Of a stretch of DNA of 64,000 bases, positions 52,800-60,266 are shown piece after piece. A model generated the notes under the pieces. That model was given only the letters and a program-made list of their open reading frames with translations, did no database searches and was not told the origin of the DNA. Each line of letters opens with the position of its first letter. Positions within the stretch are counted from its first letter, which is position 1. The position numbers and the translations under genes are program-made. Origin of the DNA: PALSA-129 sp963842505 (lineage in GTDB: Bacteria; Acidobacteriota; Terriglobia; Bryobacterales; Bryobacteraceae); the NCBI GenBank assembly GCA_963842505.1, contig CAWJGZ010000002.1:558001-622000 (forward strand), written 5' to 3'.

Positions 52800-53665
52800 A
52801 CTAGCACAATTGCGGCCCGGAGAGCCGCGGGAGTCATGAGGCCAGGATGCAGGTGCTTGCGCAACAGGAGATCGAGGAAGTCCATTCAGTTCAGAATCCA
52901 CGCGAAGCGCGCTCTCTGATTCTGACTCCTGTCTTCCACATCGACGGTTTCTGTCGATGTTTGCGCCGCAGGCACAAAAAAAGGTTCCAAGTGATCCGAT
53001 TCCCAGCCTCGCCCACCACCGGCATGCACGGCACTGAGCTTCGCGTTCAGGAGCGCCGGACGTTTCGCCTCTCTGCTCCCCTAAAGCCGTTTTCCCCAGC
53101 CTCAGGTTCAATGCTTCAAGACTCGCCGCAGCCTTCTTCCTTCTCTCCTCAACGGAGCCGGAACCTCGTAACGGCCTTTCCCTCGCCTCGAACGGCTGCC
53201 ACCTCTCCGCGGCCTCCATTCCAGGGTCAATGTTCCCGGCCTGCTACTTCGCTCCCTGCCTCTCCGCTTCCCTGCCCGTTCGGCCCTTCTGCTCCATCAC
53301 CTTCGCCGGTTCGCCCCGGTCAATGGCAACTTCTCCGCGTCTGGCCCGTTGCAGTTCCGCTTCAAGACTCGACCGGCCGCTTCCCCTGCCTCCACTCCCC
53401 TTCGGGACTCTTACATCCCTCCAGATCAAAGTGTTCAGCAGGATCCGCTGCCCGTCAGCTCGCCTTCCGTCTACGCCCGATTTCCTCTCGCTCCCCGACG
53501 CCGGTTCTATTTCTAGGGTTGGCCTCGGATCACCGTTCCTGGTCCGCTACGTTTCCGGAGACTGACTGTTCCTCAAACCTCTTGGAACCTCCATCACTAT
53601 GCACCCCGGCGCCTGGGCCGGTCAATGCTTTTGTGAACCGCAAAACCTGAAATCCTCAAGATTTA
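52800..53665. other. Gene-free, pyrimidine-biased region upstream of the microcompartment genes
   Basis: No frame here resembles a known protein; the longest, about 267 codons on the plus strand, is Ser/Pro/Leu-rich and reads like translated C/T-rich DNA. The plus strand is strongly C/T-rich for about 600 bases (roughly 53060-53600). Short words recur: GGTCAATG near 53226, 53317 and 53616, and CTTCAAGACTCG near 53117 and 53361. A hairpin ACATCGAC-GGTTTCT-GTCGATGT lies at 52938-52960. Candidates are a structured RNA on the purine-rich minus strand, a degenerated intron or a repeat. I cannot tell which. Confidence 0.5.
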
Positions 53666-53770
53666 TCTTTCTTGTTTCAAACGGGTTACGCGGTGCCGGC
53701 GGTGGATCTCGTGTGGATAAAACAGAAGCCGCGAGTCTTGGTTTTGGCCGGGTTTGCGATACTGTCGTCA

Positions 53771-54547
53771 GTGCGACGACTGATCATCCGGCCGGGAGCG
53801 ATCGGAGATTTTATCGTCTCCCTGCCGGCCATGGAGTGCCTGCGAACGGATTACCTGGAGGTGTGGACGGCGTCGGCGCATGTGCCGCTGGTGCGCTTTG
53901 CGAACGCGGTGCGCTCGATTGCAAGCTCCGGAATCGATCTGCTGGGCATTAGCGAAACCAGCGGGTTGGGGCGCCTGATCGGTGACTTGCGGAGTTTTGA
54001 TTCGATTGTCTGCTGGTACGGGGCGGGGCGCCAGGAATTCCGCGACCTGGTGCGGGATCTGGGATTGCCTTTCCAGTTTTTTCAAGCTCTGCCGGCGCAG
54101 GGTTCCGCGGTGCATGCCACCGATTTCTACCTGGAACAGGCCAGGAGCATCGCGCCGTGCGAGAGCGACGGCGTGCCGCGGATTCGGTGCGACGAGACGA
54201 GAGGAGATTTTGCGGTGATTCATCCGTTTTCCGGCAGCGCACGGAAGAATTGGCCTCTCGAGAAATTTCGCGCCATCGCGGCGAAGCTGCAACGGGTGAT
54301 GCCGGTGCGGTGGTGCGCCGGCGCGGAGGATCCGCCGCTTGAGGGGGCTGTGCGGATCGACGATTTGTGGGAATTGGCGCGCTGGCTGGCGCGAGCGCGG
54401 CTGTACGTGGGGAACGATTCGGGGATCACGCACCTCGCGTCAGCGGTAGGAACACCGGTGCTCGCGCTGTTCGGGGCGAGCGATCCGCGAATCTGGTCTC
54501 CGCGAGGGGAAAATGTGCGTGTGGCGTGGTGGGGTGGCGGGCGCTAA
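53771..54547 (+). CDS. Glycosyltransferase family 9 (heptosyltransferase-like)
   Basis: 258 residues from GTG 53771 (VRRLIIRPGAIGDFIVSLPA, the usual GT9 opening); the frame is open upstream to 53672 without family match. C-terminal landmarks: FAVIHPFSGSARKNWPLEKF and YVGNDSGITHLASAVGTPVL with ALFGASDPR, which bind the ADP-heptose donor. Such enzymes add heptose to the LPS core in the cytoplasm. It is shorter than E. coli WaaC/WaaF (about 320-350). The next gene starts nine bases after its stop. Confidence 0.82.
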   Translation: MRRLIIRPGAIGDFIVSLPAMECLRTDYLEVWTASAHVPLVRFANAVRSIASSGIDLLGISETSGLGRLIGDLRSFDSIVCWYGAGRQEFRDLVRDLGLPFQFFQALPAQGSAVHATDFYLEQARSIAPCESDGVPRIRCDETRGDFAVIHPFSGSARKNWPLEKFRAIAAKLQRVMPVRWCAGAEDPPLEGAVRIDDLWELARWLARARLYVGNDSGITHLASAVGTPVLALFGASDPRIWSPRGENVRVAWWGGGR

Positions 54548-54550
54548 GCT
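54545..54550 (+). promoter_or_regulatory. -10-like TAAGCT before the GNAT gene
   Basis: TAAGCT, overlapping the stop codon of the GT9 gene, ends 6 bases before GTG 54557. Confidence 0.35.
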
Positions 54551-54556
54551 GATTGT

Positions 54557-55510
54557 GTGCAATCGATGTGCGCGGAGATTGTCGACCTGCGGCAACTAAG
54601 CGCGCGCGAACTTGAAAGCCTGCTGGTGGAAGAAACCGCGGCGTGGCGCCAGACGCTCGATTGGGAATTCGACAAGTCGGCGGAACTCGTGCGGCGGTTT
54701 GTCGATATGCACGCGTTGAACGGGCGTGCGCTGATCGAAGACGGCGAAGTGGCCGGTTACCTCTACTATGTGATGGAGGATAACAAGGGGCTGCTGGGCG
54801 ATCTTTACGTGCGGCGCGACCGGCGGACGGTGGAGCGTGAGAACCGGTTGATAGAAGCGGCGCTTGAGGAGATCATGGAGGGACCGGGGACGACGCGTAT
54901 CGAATCGCAGCTCCTCATGATGGAATACGGCAAGGATCGCGCGATTCCACGGGCGGATTGCGTGAGCGCGTTCGAGCGCAACTTCATGCAGGTCGATCTG
55001 AACCGGGCTCTGCTGGGGGGCGGAGCGGTCCGCAAGCCGGTGCGCATCGAGCGGTGGAACGACCAATGGAACGACCTGGCGGCGCACTTGATCGCGGCGG
55101 CGTATCAGGGCCACGTGGATAGCCGCATCAACGACCAGTACCAGAGCGTGGGGGGAGCGCGCCGGTTCCTGTTCAACATCGTGCAGTATCCGGGGTGCGG
55201 GGTGTTTCACCGGCCCGCATCGTTTGCGGCCTTCGAACCCGAGAGCGGAAGTCTGTGCGGAATCTCGCTGGCAAGCCTGGTGGCGCCGGATTGCGGGCAC
55301 ATCACGCAGATCTGCGTCTCGCCGGCGACGCGTGGGACAGGCGTGGGGCACGAACTGATGCGGCAATCTCTGATGTCGCTGCGCGGGATGGGATGCCGGT
55401 CGGCGAGTCTGACGGTGACGGCGGCGAATGAAGGCGCCGTGTCGTTGTACGAGCGCATGGGCTTCCACACGGAGAAGAAGTTTTTCGCGTTCGTGTGGGA
55501 GGGGTTTTAG
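54557..55510 (+). CDS. GNAT-family acetyltransferase
   Basis: 317 residues. The C-terminal half carries the acetyl-CoA motif CGHITQICVSPATRGTGVGH followed by ELMRQSL and the ending SLYERMGFHTEKKFFAFVW, the classic GNAT layout with Q/RxxGxG/A seen as RGTGVG. The N-terminal half (LIEDGEVAGYLYYVMEDNKG, LYVRRDRR) looks like a degenerate second GNAT domain. Start GTG 54557 or ATG 54566. Substrate unknown: protein, amine or antibiotic. A perfect 8-bp hairpin overlaps its stop. Confidence 0.82.
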   Translation: MQSMCAEIVDLRQLSARELESLLVEETAAWRQTLDWEFDKSAELVRRFVDMHALNGRALIEDGEVAGYLYYVMEDNKGLLGDLYVRRDRRTVERENRLIEAALEEIMEGPGTTRIESQLLMMEYGKDRAIPRADCVSAFERNFMQVDLNRALLGGGAVRKPVRIERWNDQWNDLAAHLIAAAYQGHVDSRINDQYQSVGGARRFLFNIVQYPGCGVFHRPASFAAFEPESGSLCGISLASLVAPDCGHITQICVSPATRGTGVGHELMRQSLMSLRGMGCRSASLTVTAANEGAVSLYERMGFHTEKKFFAFVWEGF

Positions 55511-55526
55511 GCGCCGGAGGCGCCTA
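55508..55526. terminator. Perfect hairpin between converging genes
   Basis: TAGGCGCC-GGA-GGCGCCTA spans the GNAT stop codon and the peptide-transporter stop region. It is symmetrical, so it could end transcription from both sides. No U-tract follows on either strand, so efficiency is uncertain. Confidence 0.4.
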
Positions 55527-57038
55527 CTTCACTCCCGACATCAACCTCACCGTCGGCTTGATCATTATCGCCATAATGAACGCGGCCGCCAGGCTGAATG
55601 CTGCCACGGCCTCGAAAACCGTCAACATGGGCAGGGAAGCGGTCAGCGACGCCGCCTTGCCGGCCATCCAGTTGCCGATGCTGGTGGAGAGGAACCAGAT
55701 CCCCATCATGAACCCCGCGGCGCGCTCCGGCGCCAGCTTGCTCATGGCGCTCAAGCCGATCGGACTGAGCAACAGTTCGCCCAGCGTCTGCAGGAAATAA
55801 GTGCCCATCAACCACCACATGGAAGCCTGCGCGCCATGCGAGCCAGCCGCCGCCGGCGGCACCAGGATGGCGAAGGCCAGTCCGGCGAAGACCAGTCCCA
55901 GCGTGAACTTCGCCGGGCTGGAAGGCTCCCGGCGCCGGCGGCTCAGCACCAGCCAGAGCCAGGCGAACAGTGGCGCCAGCGTCACCACGAAAACCGGCTG
56001 CACCACCTGGTACCAACTGGCGGGGAAGAGCAGGCCGAAGGGAAGATGACGGTTTGTGTTGTTCTCCGCGAAAAGACTGAGAGTGGAGCCGGCCTGCTCG
56101 TAGGAAGCCCAAAAGAGCGCCGAAGCCACAAAGAGCACCAGGATGGCGGCCGAACGCTTGCGCTCCTGCGGCGACCAGCCGGCGCCCAGCAGAAGCCAGG
56201 AAAATACCGCAATCGAGATGGCCAGCAGGCACCAACCCAGACCGTCGCCAATCATCTTGGCGGTGAATGTCAGCACGCCGGTAGCCGCCAGAATCCCCAG
56301 CAGGGCGAAGACTCCCAACCCTCCGCCAACCGCCAGGACGGCGTTGCGCTTCTGCCGGCGGTCGATCGCGGCGTCTCCGGTACTGGCCGGATGCCGGCCG
56401 GCGGAGCCAAGATGCTTACGTTGCAACACGTACTGCAGCAGGCCGGCCAGCATGCCGATGCCGGCCACTCCGAATCCTAATCGCCAACTGATGATCTCCC
56501 CCACCCAGCCGCAAAAGATCGGCGCAATCAAGGCGCCGGTATTAATCCCCATGTAGAAAAGGGAGAAACCGGAATCGCGCCGCGGGTCACCCTTGTCGTA
56601 GAGTTGTCCCACGATGGTGCTGACATTGCCTTTCAGCAGGCCGGTGCCCATCATCAGCAGGACCAGCCCTATGTAGAAGAAAACCTCCGTGGGCACCACC
56701 AGGCAGAATTCGCCGGCTGCGATGAAAATGCCGCCCATCAACACGGCGCGTTGCTGGCCGGTGACGCGGTCGGCGATCCATCCGCCTCCCAGGCACAGCA
56801 AGTACACCATGGATGTGTAGAGCCCGTAAACCGAGCCGGCCTTCTCGACACCGAAGCCCAGGCCACCCTCGACGATCTTGTGGGTCATGTAATAGATCAG
56901 GATGGCGCGCATTCCGTAGTAGCTGAAGCGCTCCCACATTTCCGTGAAGAAGAGCGTGGCAAGGCCGCGAGGATGGCCGAAGAAGCTGTGGTCGGACTGG
57001 ACGGCAGTGAGGGGCGATTGGTCTTCACGGCTGGGCAT
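55524..57038 (-). CDS. POT-family proton-dependent oligopeptide transporter
   Basis: 504 residues and about fourteen helices. The family signature is clear: RGLATLFFTEMWERFSYYGM with ExxER-type residues, RAILIYYMTHKI, KGNVSTIVGQLYDKGDPRRD and FSLFYMGINTGALIAP. POT transporters (DtpT/YdgR type) import di- and tripeptides with protons. Its ATG 57038 is nine bases from a TATACT shared with the divergent SnoaL-like gene. The long gene has no partner. Confidence 0.92.
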   Translation of the reverse strand: MPSREDQSPLTAVQSDHSFFGHPRGLATLFFTEMWERFSYYGMRAILIYYMTHKIVEGGLGFGVEKAGSVYGLYTSMVYLLCLGGGWIADRVTGQQRAVLMGGIFIAAGEFCLVVPTEVFFYIGLVLLMMGTGLLKGNVSTIVGQLYDKGDPRRDSGFSLFYMGINTGALIAPIFCGWVGEIISWRLGFGVAGIGMLAGLLQYVLQRKHLGSAGRHPASTGDAAIDRRQKRNAVLAVGGGLGVFALLGILAATGVLTFTAKMIGDGLGWCLLAISIAVFSWLLLGAGWSPQERKRSAAILVLFVASALFWASYEQAGSTLSLFAENNTNRHLPFGLLFPASWYQVVQPVFVVTLAPLFAWLWLVLSRRRREPSSPAKFTLGLVFAGLAFAILVPPAAAGSHGAQASMWWLMGTYFLQTLGELLLSPIGLSAMSKLAPERAAGFMMGIWFLSTSIGNWMAGKAASLTASLPMLTVFEAVAAFSLAAAFIMAIMIKPTVRLMSGVK

Positions 57039-57047
57039 GAGTTATCC

Positions 57048-57055
57048 AGTATAAT
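57048..57055. promoter_or_regulatory. Overlapping divergent -10 elements
   Basis: On the plus strand TATAAT (57050-57055) ends 7 bases before ATG 57063. On the minus strand TATACT (57048-57053) ends 9 bases before ATG 57038. They share four bases, so only one direction can open at a time. Confidence 0.5.
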
Positions 57056-57062
57056 CTCCAGC

Positions 57063-57482
57063 ATGGTGCGATGGTGCCTTTTGATTTGCTGGACGCCGCT
57101 GCTTTTTGCGCAGGGCGATGAGGTCCGCGCGATGCTGAACAAGTCGCAGGCGGCGTGGAACCGCGGCGACCTGGCGGCGGTTGCGTCGGACTACGAAGAT
57201 TCGCCGGAGACCACGTTCATCGGCAAGAGCATTACTCACGGCGGGCGGCAGGCGGTGCTGGAGCGCTACCGCCGCAACTACCCGAACCGGGAAGCCATGG
57301 GGACGCTGGCGTATTCGGAGATCGAAGTCCGCGTGCTGGGGCCGGAACTGGTGCTGGCCAACGGGAAATTTGATTTGAAACGCACAGCGGCGGGCGGCGG
57401 TGATGCGTCGGGCCGGTTCACGCTGGTGATCCGCAAAACGGCGGCGGGGTGGAAAATCATCCACGACCATTCGTCGAGCTGA
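57063..57482 (+). CDS. Secreted SnoaL/DUF4440-like protein
   Basis: 139 residues from ATG 57063: signal peptide MVRWCLLICWTPLLFAQ, then a SnoaL/NTF2-like cone fold, EVRAMLNKSQAAWNRGDLAA, YRRNYPNREAMGTLAYSEIE, GKFDLKR and GRFTLVIRKTAAGWKIIHDH. This matches the DUF4440/YybH type, often periplasmic, binding small ligands or acting as an isomerase. The open frame upstream of 57063 is spurious because TATAAT lies just 7 bases before this ATG. Confidence 0.8.
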   Translation: MVRWCLLICWTPLLFAQGDEVRAMLNKSQAAWNRGDLAAVASDYEDSPETTFIGKSITHGGRQAVLERYRRNYPNREAMGTLAYSEIEVRVLGPELVLANGKFDLKRTAAGGGDASGRFTLVIRKTAAGWKIIHDHSSS

Positions 57483-57499
57483 GGCGCTGGCGGCGCCCA

Positions 57500-57516
57500 C
57501 ATCGACGTTGTCGATG
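57500..57516. terminator. Hairpin between converging genes
   Basis: CATCGAC-GTT-GTCGATG, a perfect 7-bp stem, lies between the SnoaL-like stop and the end of the next minus-strand gene. A GC-rich near-palindrome (GGCGCT...GGCGCC) precedes it. No U-tract follows. Confidence 0.35.
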
Positions 57517-57524
57517 TCGAGAAG

Positions 57525-58679
57525 TTAGAACTTCTTCAGTTCTTCCGCGACCGCGCCCACGCCTTTACGCACGTACAGCGATGCCAGACGCTCCTCTTCG
57601 ATCGAAGGCGCCAGTACTTTGGCCAGGAACGGATTCTCCAGGTTCTGGCGATTGGGCACCCATACTTTGCCATCGGCGAATTCCACCTGGGTGACGAAGC
57701 CGGTCATCTTCTGAATACTGACGGGCTGGCCGCCGGTAGAGAAACCAAGCGTAGAATCCTGACGGACTCGGGCAGTGGCGCCGGGCGCGAGCGAGAAATT
57801 GGCATCGGTGGATGGCAAGGAACCGGCCATGTAATCGCGACCGGCGGGATCGGTGAGCACCCAACCGAACTCGACGTACTTGACGGCTTTGCCGGAACGG
57901 TTGCGAACGTCGATGGCGGGTGTGCGGGCTTCATTGCCGGCAATCAGCAGGGAACCCTGAACGGGCTCGACCGGAGAATCCGGGAACTGCAGGAAAGCGA
58001 ACTTCTCCTGGTGTTCGGGGGCTGCGGCGTTGACGCCGGCGGTGGTGACGGTGTGGCCGCGCACGACACGACCTTGCAGGCGCGGAACGGAATCCTGACG
58101 GGCCTGAATGCGCAACATAGCTTGGCGAAGCGCGGGAAGGCCTTGCTCGGCCAGCAGCCGCTTCAGATATTCGCGGTCGCGCTGCGCTTCCATTTCACTG
58201 GCGGTCATGATGCGGCGCGAATGCAGACGGTCGGGGCCATAGAAGGTGAGGTCCTGAAAGAGCACGCCATCGAGGTGGACCTGAACCGCCGGGCCGCCGG
58301 CCAGTTGCGCGGGGCGCATGAGTTGCGTATCGATGTGGACGGGGAAGGCTTCGCCAGGGCCGACGTTGAGGCTGGGCTGATAGACTGAGCCGACGCCGCC
58401 CAGGGCGACTTCCTGCGAGACCACCCGCAGCGTGACGCCGTGAATCCGATTGGCGCCCGTGTTCTTGAGCGTGAGTGAGAGGTGCAGATCGAGCATCAGG
58501 GCAGCGCCGCGCGCGGTGGCGCTGCAAGGCGCGTTGGAGATTCCAAGCAACGCTACGGGAGCGTCGTTGGGAACGTCGACGGTGACGGAGCAGTTGGGCA
58601 ACGCGGCATCCTCTGCCATAAGGCAGGCGGCGCCCAGGAGTCCCAACAGCCACAGGCGGGTATGCGCGTTATTGAACAT
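57525..58679 (-). CDS. Secreted hypothetical protein of a sigma/anti-sigma operon
   Basis: 384 residues with signal peptide LWLLGLLGAACLMAEDA. The mature part contains immunoglobulin-like beta segments: LHLSLTLKNTGANRIHGVTL, RNRSGKAVKYVEFGWVLTD and NFSLAPGATARVRQDSTLGF. A helical stretch (REYLKRLLAEQGLPALRQAM) lies in the middle. Its start overlaps the end of the anti-sigma gene by 11 bases, so it is the third gene of the ECF operon, possibly the target or the signal source. No known family recognised. Confidence 0.65.
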   Translation of the reverse strand: MFNNAHTRLWLLGLLGAACLMAEDAALPNCSVTVDVPNDAPVALLGISNAPCSATARGAALMLDLHLSLTLKNTGANRIHGVTLRVVSQEVALGGVGSVYQPSLNVGPGEAFPVHIDTQLMRPAQLAGGPAVQVHLDGVLFQDLTFYGPDRLHSRRIMTASEMEAQRDREYLKRLLAEQGLPALRQAMLRIQARQDSVPRLQGRVVRGHTVTTAGVNAAAPEHQEKFAFLQFPDSPVEPVQGSLLIAGNEARTPAIDVRNRSGKAVKYVEFGWVLTDPAGRDYMAGSLPSTDANFSLAPGATARVRQDSTLGFSTGGQPVSIQKMTGFVTQVEFADGKVWVPNRQNLENPFLAKVLAPSIEEERLASLYVRKGVGAVAEELKKF

Positions 58680-59232
58680 AGACGGTATTGATCGTTACGT
58701 AGCCGGTTTCCGGATCTACATAGCGAGCCCCCATGGAACCTTGGGCATCGAGCGAGTAAGTGACGCGCTGGACGCCGTTATTGGTCAGGCCGAGGGTTTC
58801 TCCACCGGCCGTCACTTCAATTCCGTTTTGCGTGTTTTGGACCAGCGGGCCTTCTTCGCGCGCGGCGGTCGGAACCGGGCGTTCGAGAACCATGCCGGTA
58901 ACCAGCAGAACGGCGGCGCAGGCGAAGGCCACCAGGGCGCGGCCGCGATTGAAGAGAGTAGATTCCCGCAAGGGTGGGTCGACGGAGCGGACACACTCGC
59001 CGGCGGCCAGGCCGAGCCGGACGTTGGCTTTGATTTCCGCCGCCAGCCGGTTCCATTGAAGGTCGGGGACTTCGGCGAGGCCGGGAAGGCTCTGCCGCAC
59101 TTCATCGAAGGCGGCAACCTCTTCGCGGCAACTTTCGCACCGGGCGACGTGCCTCGCGGTGCGCCACCGGGCGAAGGGCCCAAGGTCACCGCCGGCGTGC
59201 AACGCCAGGGTTGCCTGATCAGGGTGTCTCAT
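58669..59232 (-). CDS. Anti-sigma factor with zinc-finger domain
   Basis: 187 residues from ATG 59232, four bases after the sigma stop. The N-terminal anti-sigma domain shows HVARCESCREEVAAFDEVRQ, the HxxxCxxC of zinc-binding anti-sigma (ZAS) factors, preceded by HPDQATLALHAGGDL. A membrane helix (ALVAFACAAVLLVTGMVL) leads to a periplasmic part with VTYSLDAQGSMGARYVDPET. It would hold the ECF sigma at the membrane until a signal arrives. No separate site-2-type protease is nearby. Confidence 0.88.
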   Translation of the reverse strand: MRHPDQATLALHAGGDLGPFARWRTARHVARCESCREEVAAFDEVRQSLPGLAEVPDLQWNRLAAEIKANVRLGLAAGECVRSVDPPLRESTLFNRGRALVAFACAAVLLVTGMVLERPVPTAAREEGPLVQNTQNGIEVTAGGETLGLTNNGVQRVTYSLDAQGSMGARYVDPETGYVTINTVYVQ

Positions 59233-59236
59233 GTTT

Positions 59237-59785
59237 CTACCGCTTCCTTTTTTCCATGTACCGGCGAAACTTGGTGCGTCCGTTGGCGATATGGGAACGC
59301 ACCGTGGCTTTGGAGCAATTAAGCCGTTGGGCCACTTCTTCGGCCGGCAAGCCTTCCACATCGCGCATCATCAGCGCGGCCCGTTCCCGCGGGCTGAGAA
59401 GGCGTAAGCCATCTTCCAAATAGTCGCGATGCTCAGAGCGGAGCAGAATCTGCTCGGGGGTTTCCCCGTTGCTCTCGAAGGCATCTTCCAGTTCGCTAAA
59501 CGTAGCGCGGCTGCTGCGCCGCAAAAAATCGATCGCCGTATTAGTGGCTATCCGCGACAGCCACTGGGCGGCCTTTTGGCCGTCTTTGAGCTGTTCCTGG
59601 TGCTGGAGCGCCTTAATGAAGGCCTCCTGGGTGAGATCCTGGGCATCGGCGACGTTCTGCACAAGGTGATAAATCTGGACGAAGATCCGCCGGAAATGCT
59701 CGGAAATAAAGCGGTTCTGCCGCTCCAGGAGCTCCAGACCGGGCTCGATGACGTCGCTCATCTCGAGAACTACAACAGTTTTCAC
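59237..59785 (-). CDS. ECF RNA polymerase sigma factor
   Basis: 182 residues with region 2 (FRRIFVQIYHLVQNVADAQD, LTQEAFIKALQ) and region 4 (LLSPRERAALMMRDVEGLPA, EEVAQRLNCSKATVRSHIAN). Start GTG 59785 or ATG 59761. It directs polymerase to stress or envelope promoters and is held by the anti-sigma gene four bases downstream. The N-terminal extension before region 2 is slightly longer than usual. Its own promoter could not be identified. Confidence 0.92.
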   Translation of the reverse strand: MKTVVVLEMSDVIEPGLELLERQNRFISEHFRRIFVQIYHLVQNVADAQDLTQEAFIKALQHQEQLKDGQKAAQWLSRIATNTAIDFLRRSSRATFSELEDAFESNGETPEQILLRSEHRDYLEDGLRLLSPRERAALMMRDVEGLPAEEVAQRLNCSKATVRSHIANGRTKFRRYMEKRKR

Positions 59786-60266
59786 AGGTCTCTAAACTGA
59801 TGACGCCAAAACCTGGAAAACGTGGAATCGAATCGCGGACCGTACCGCTAAGAACATTCTATCGCGGTTCCGTGCCTGAGCTGCCGTCATCCGCCATGTG
59901 TATGGCATCATCGAGTGTGATGTCCTCGCCGCCATCCCGTGGCGCGCCGGCACTCTTGCCGGTGCCGCGCTAACCGCCGGAACGCGCTCCGTCACAGCGG
60001 GCCCATTCACGATTTCTTGTACTCCAACCGCCACGGTGACCGCTCCCGCGGATCCCCCGCATCATCCCCACGCCAACCGCTATCGGGACCGCCGCAGCCG
60101 CTGCCGGCACCCACGCCCATCTTCTTGCACCTCGCCGGTCCATTGTGCGCCTGTAAGGCTGCTAAGCTCTAGGAAGATGAAAGCCGCGGCCGTCGAGGCG
60201 GGTGAAAAGTGGCTGCACAACGCCCGGGTGGTGCCATCGAGCGGCGGGCTGAAAGCGTGAAATGAG
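59786..60266. other. Intergenic region with a possible short upstream ORF
   Basis: No clear protein gene. The divergent spacer between the sigma factor (minus) and the aminotransferase (plus) holds a 27-codon frame at 60177-60260 (MKAAAVEAGEKWLHNARVV...) with AGGAAG before its ATG and TAAGCT (60163-60168) eight bases upstream. It ends six bases before the aminotransferase ATG, so it could be a leader ORF. The rest is GC-rich without structure I can name. Confidence 0.4.
60163..60168 (+). promoter_or_regulatory. -10-like TAAGCT for the aminotransferase region
   Basis: TAAGCT ends 8 bases before the small ORF at 60177, giving a leader of about 90 bases for the aminotransferase. Confidence 0.35.

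Noticed and set aside
52847..53650. 267-codon plus-strand ORF in the gene-free region
   Set aside because: Its Ser/Pro/Leu-rich sequence is what any C/T-rich DNA encodes; it has no ribosome site and no domain. It is described as non-coding DNA instead.
55508..55526. Firm rho-independent terminator
   Set aside because: The stem is perfect but there is no U-tract on either strand, so it is listed only at low confidence.
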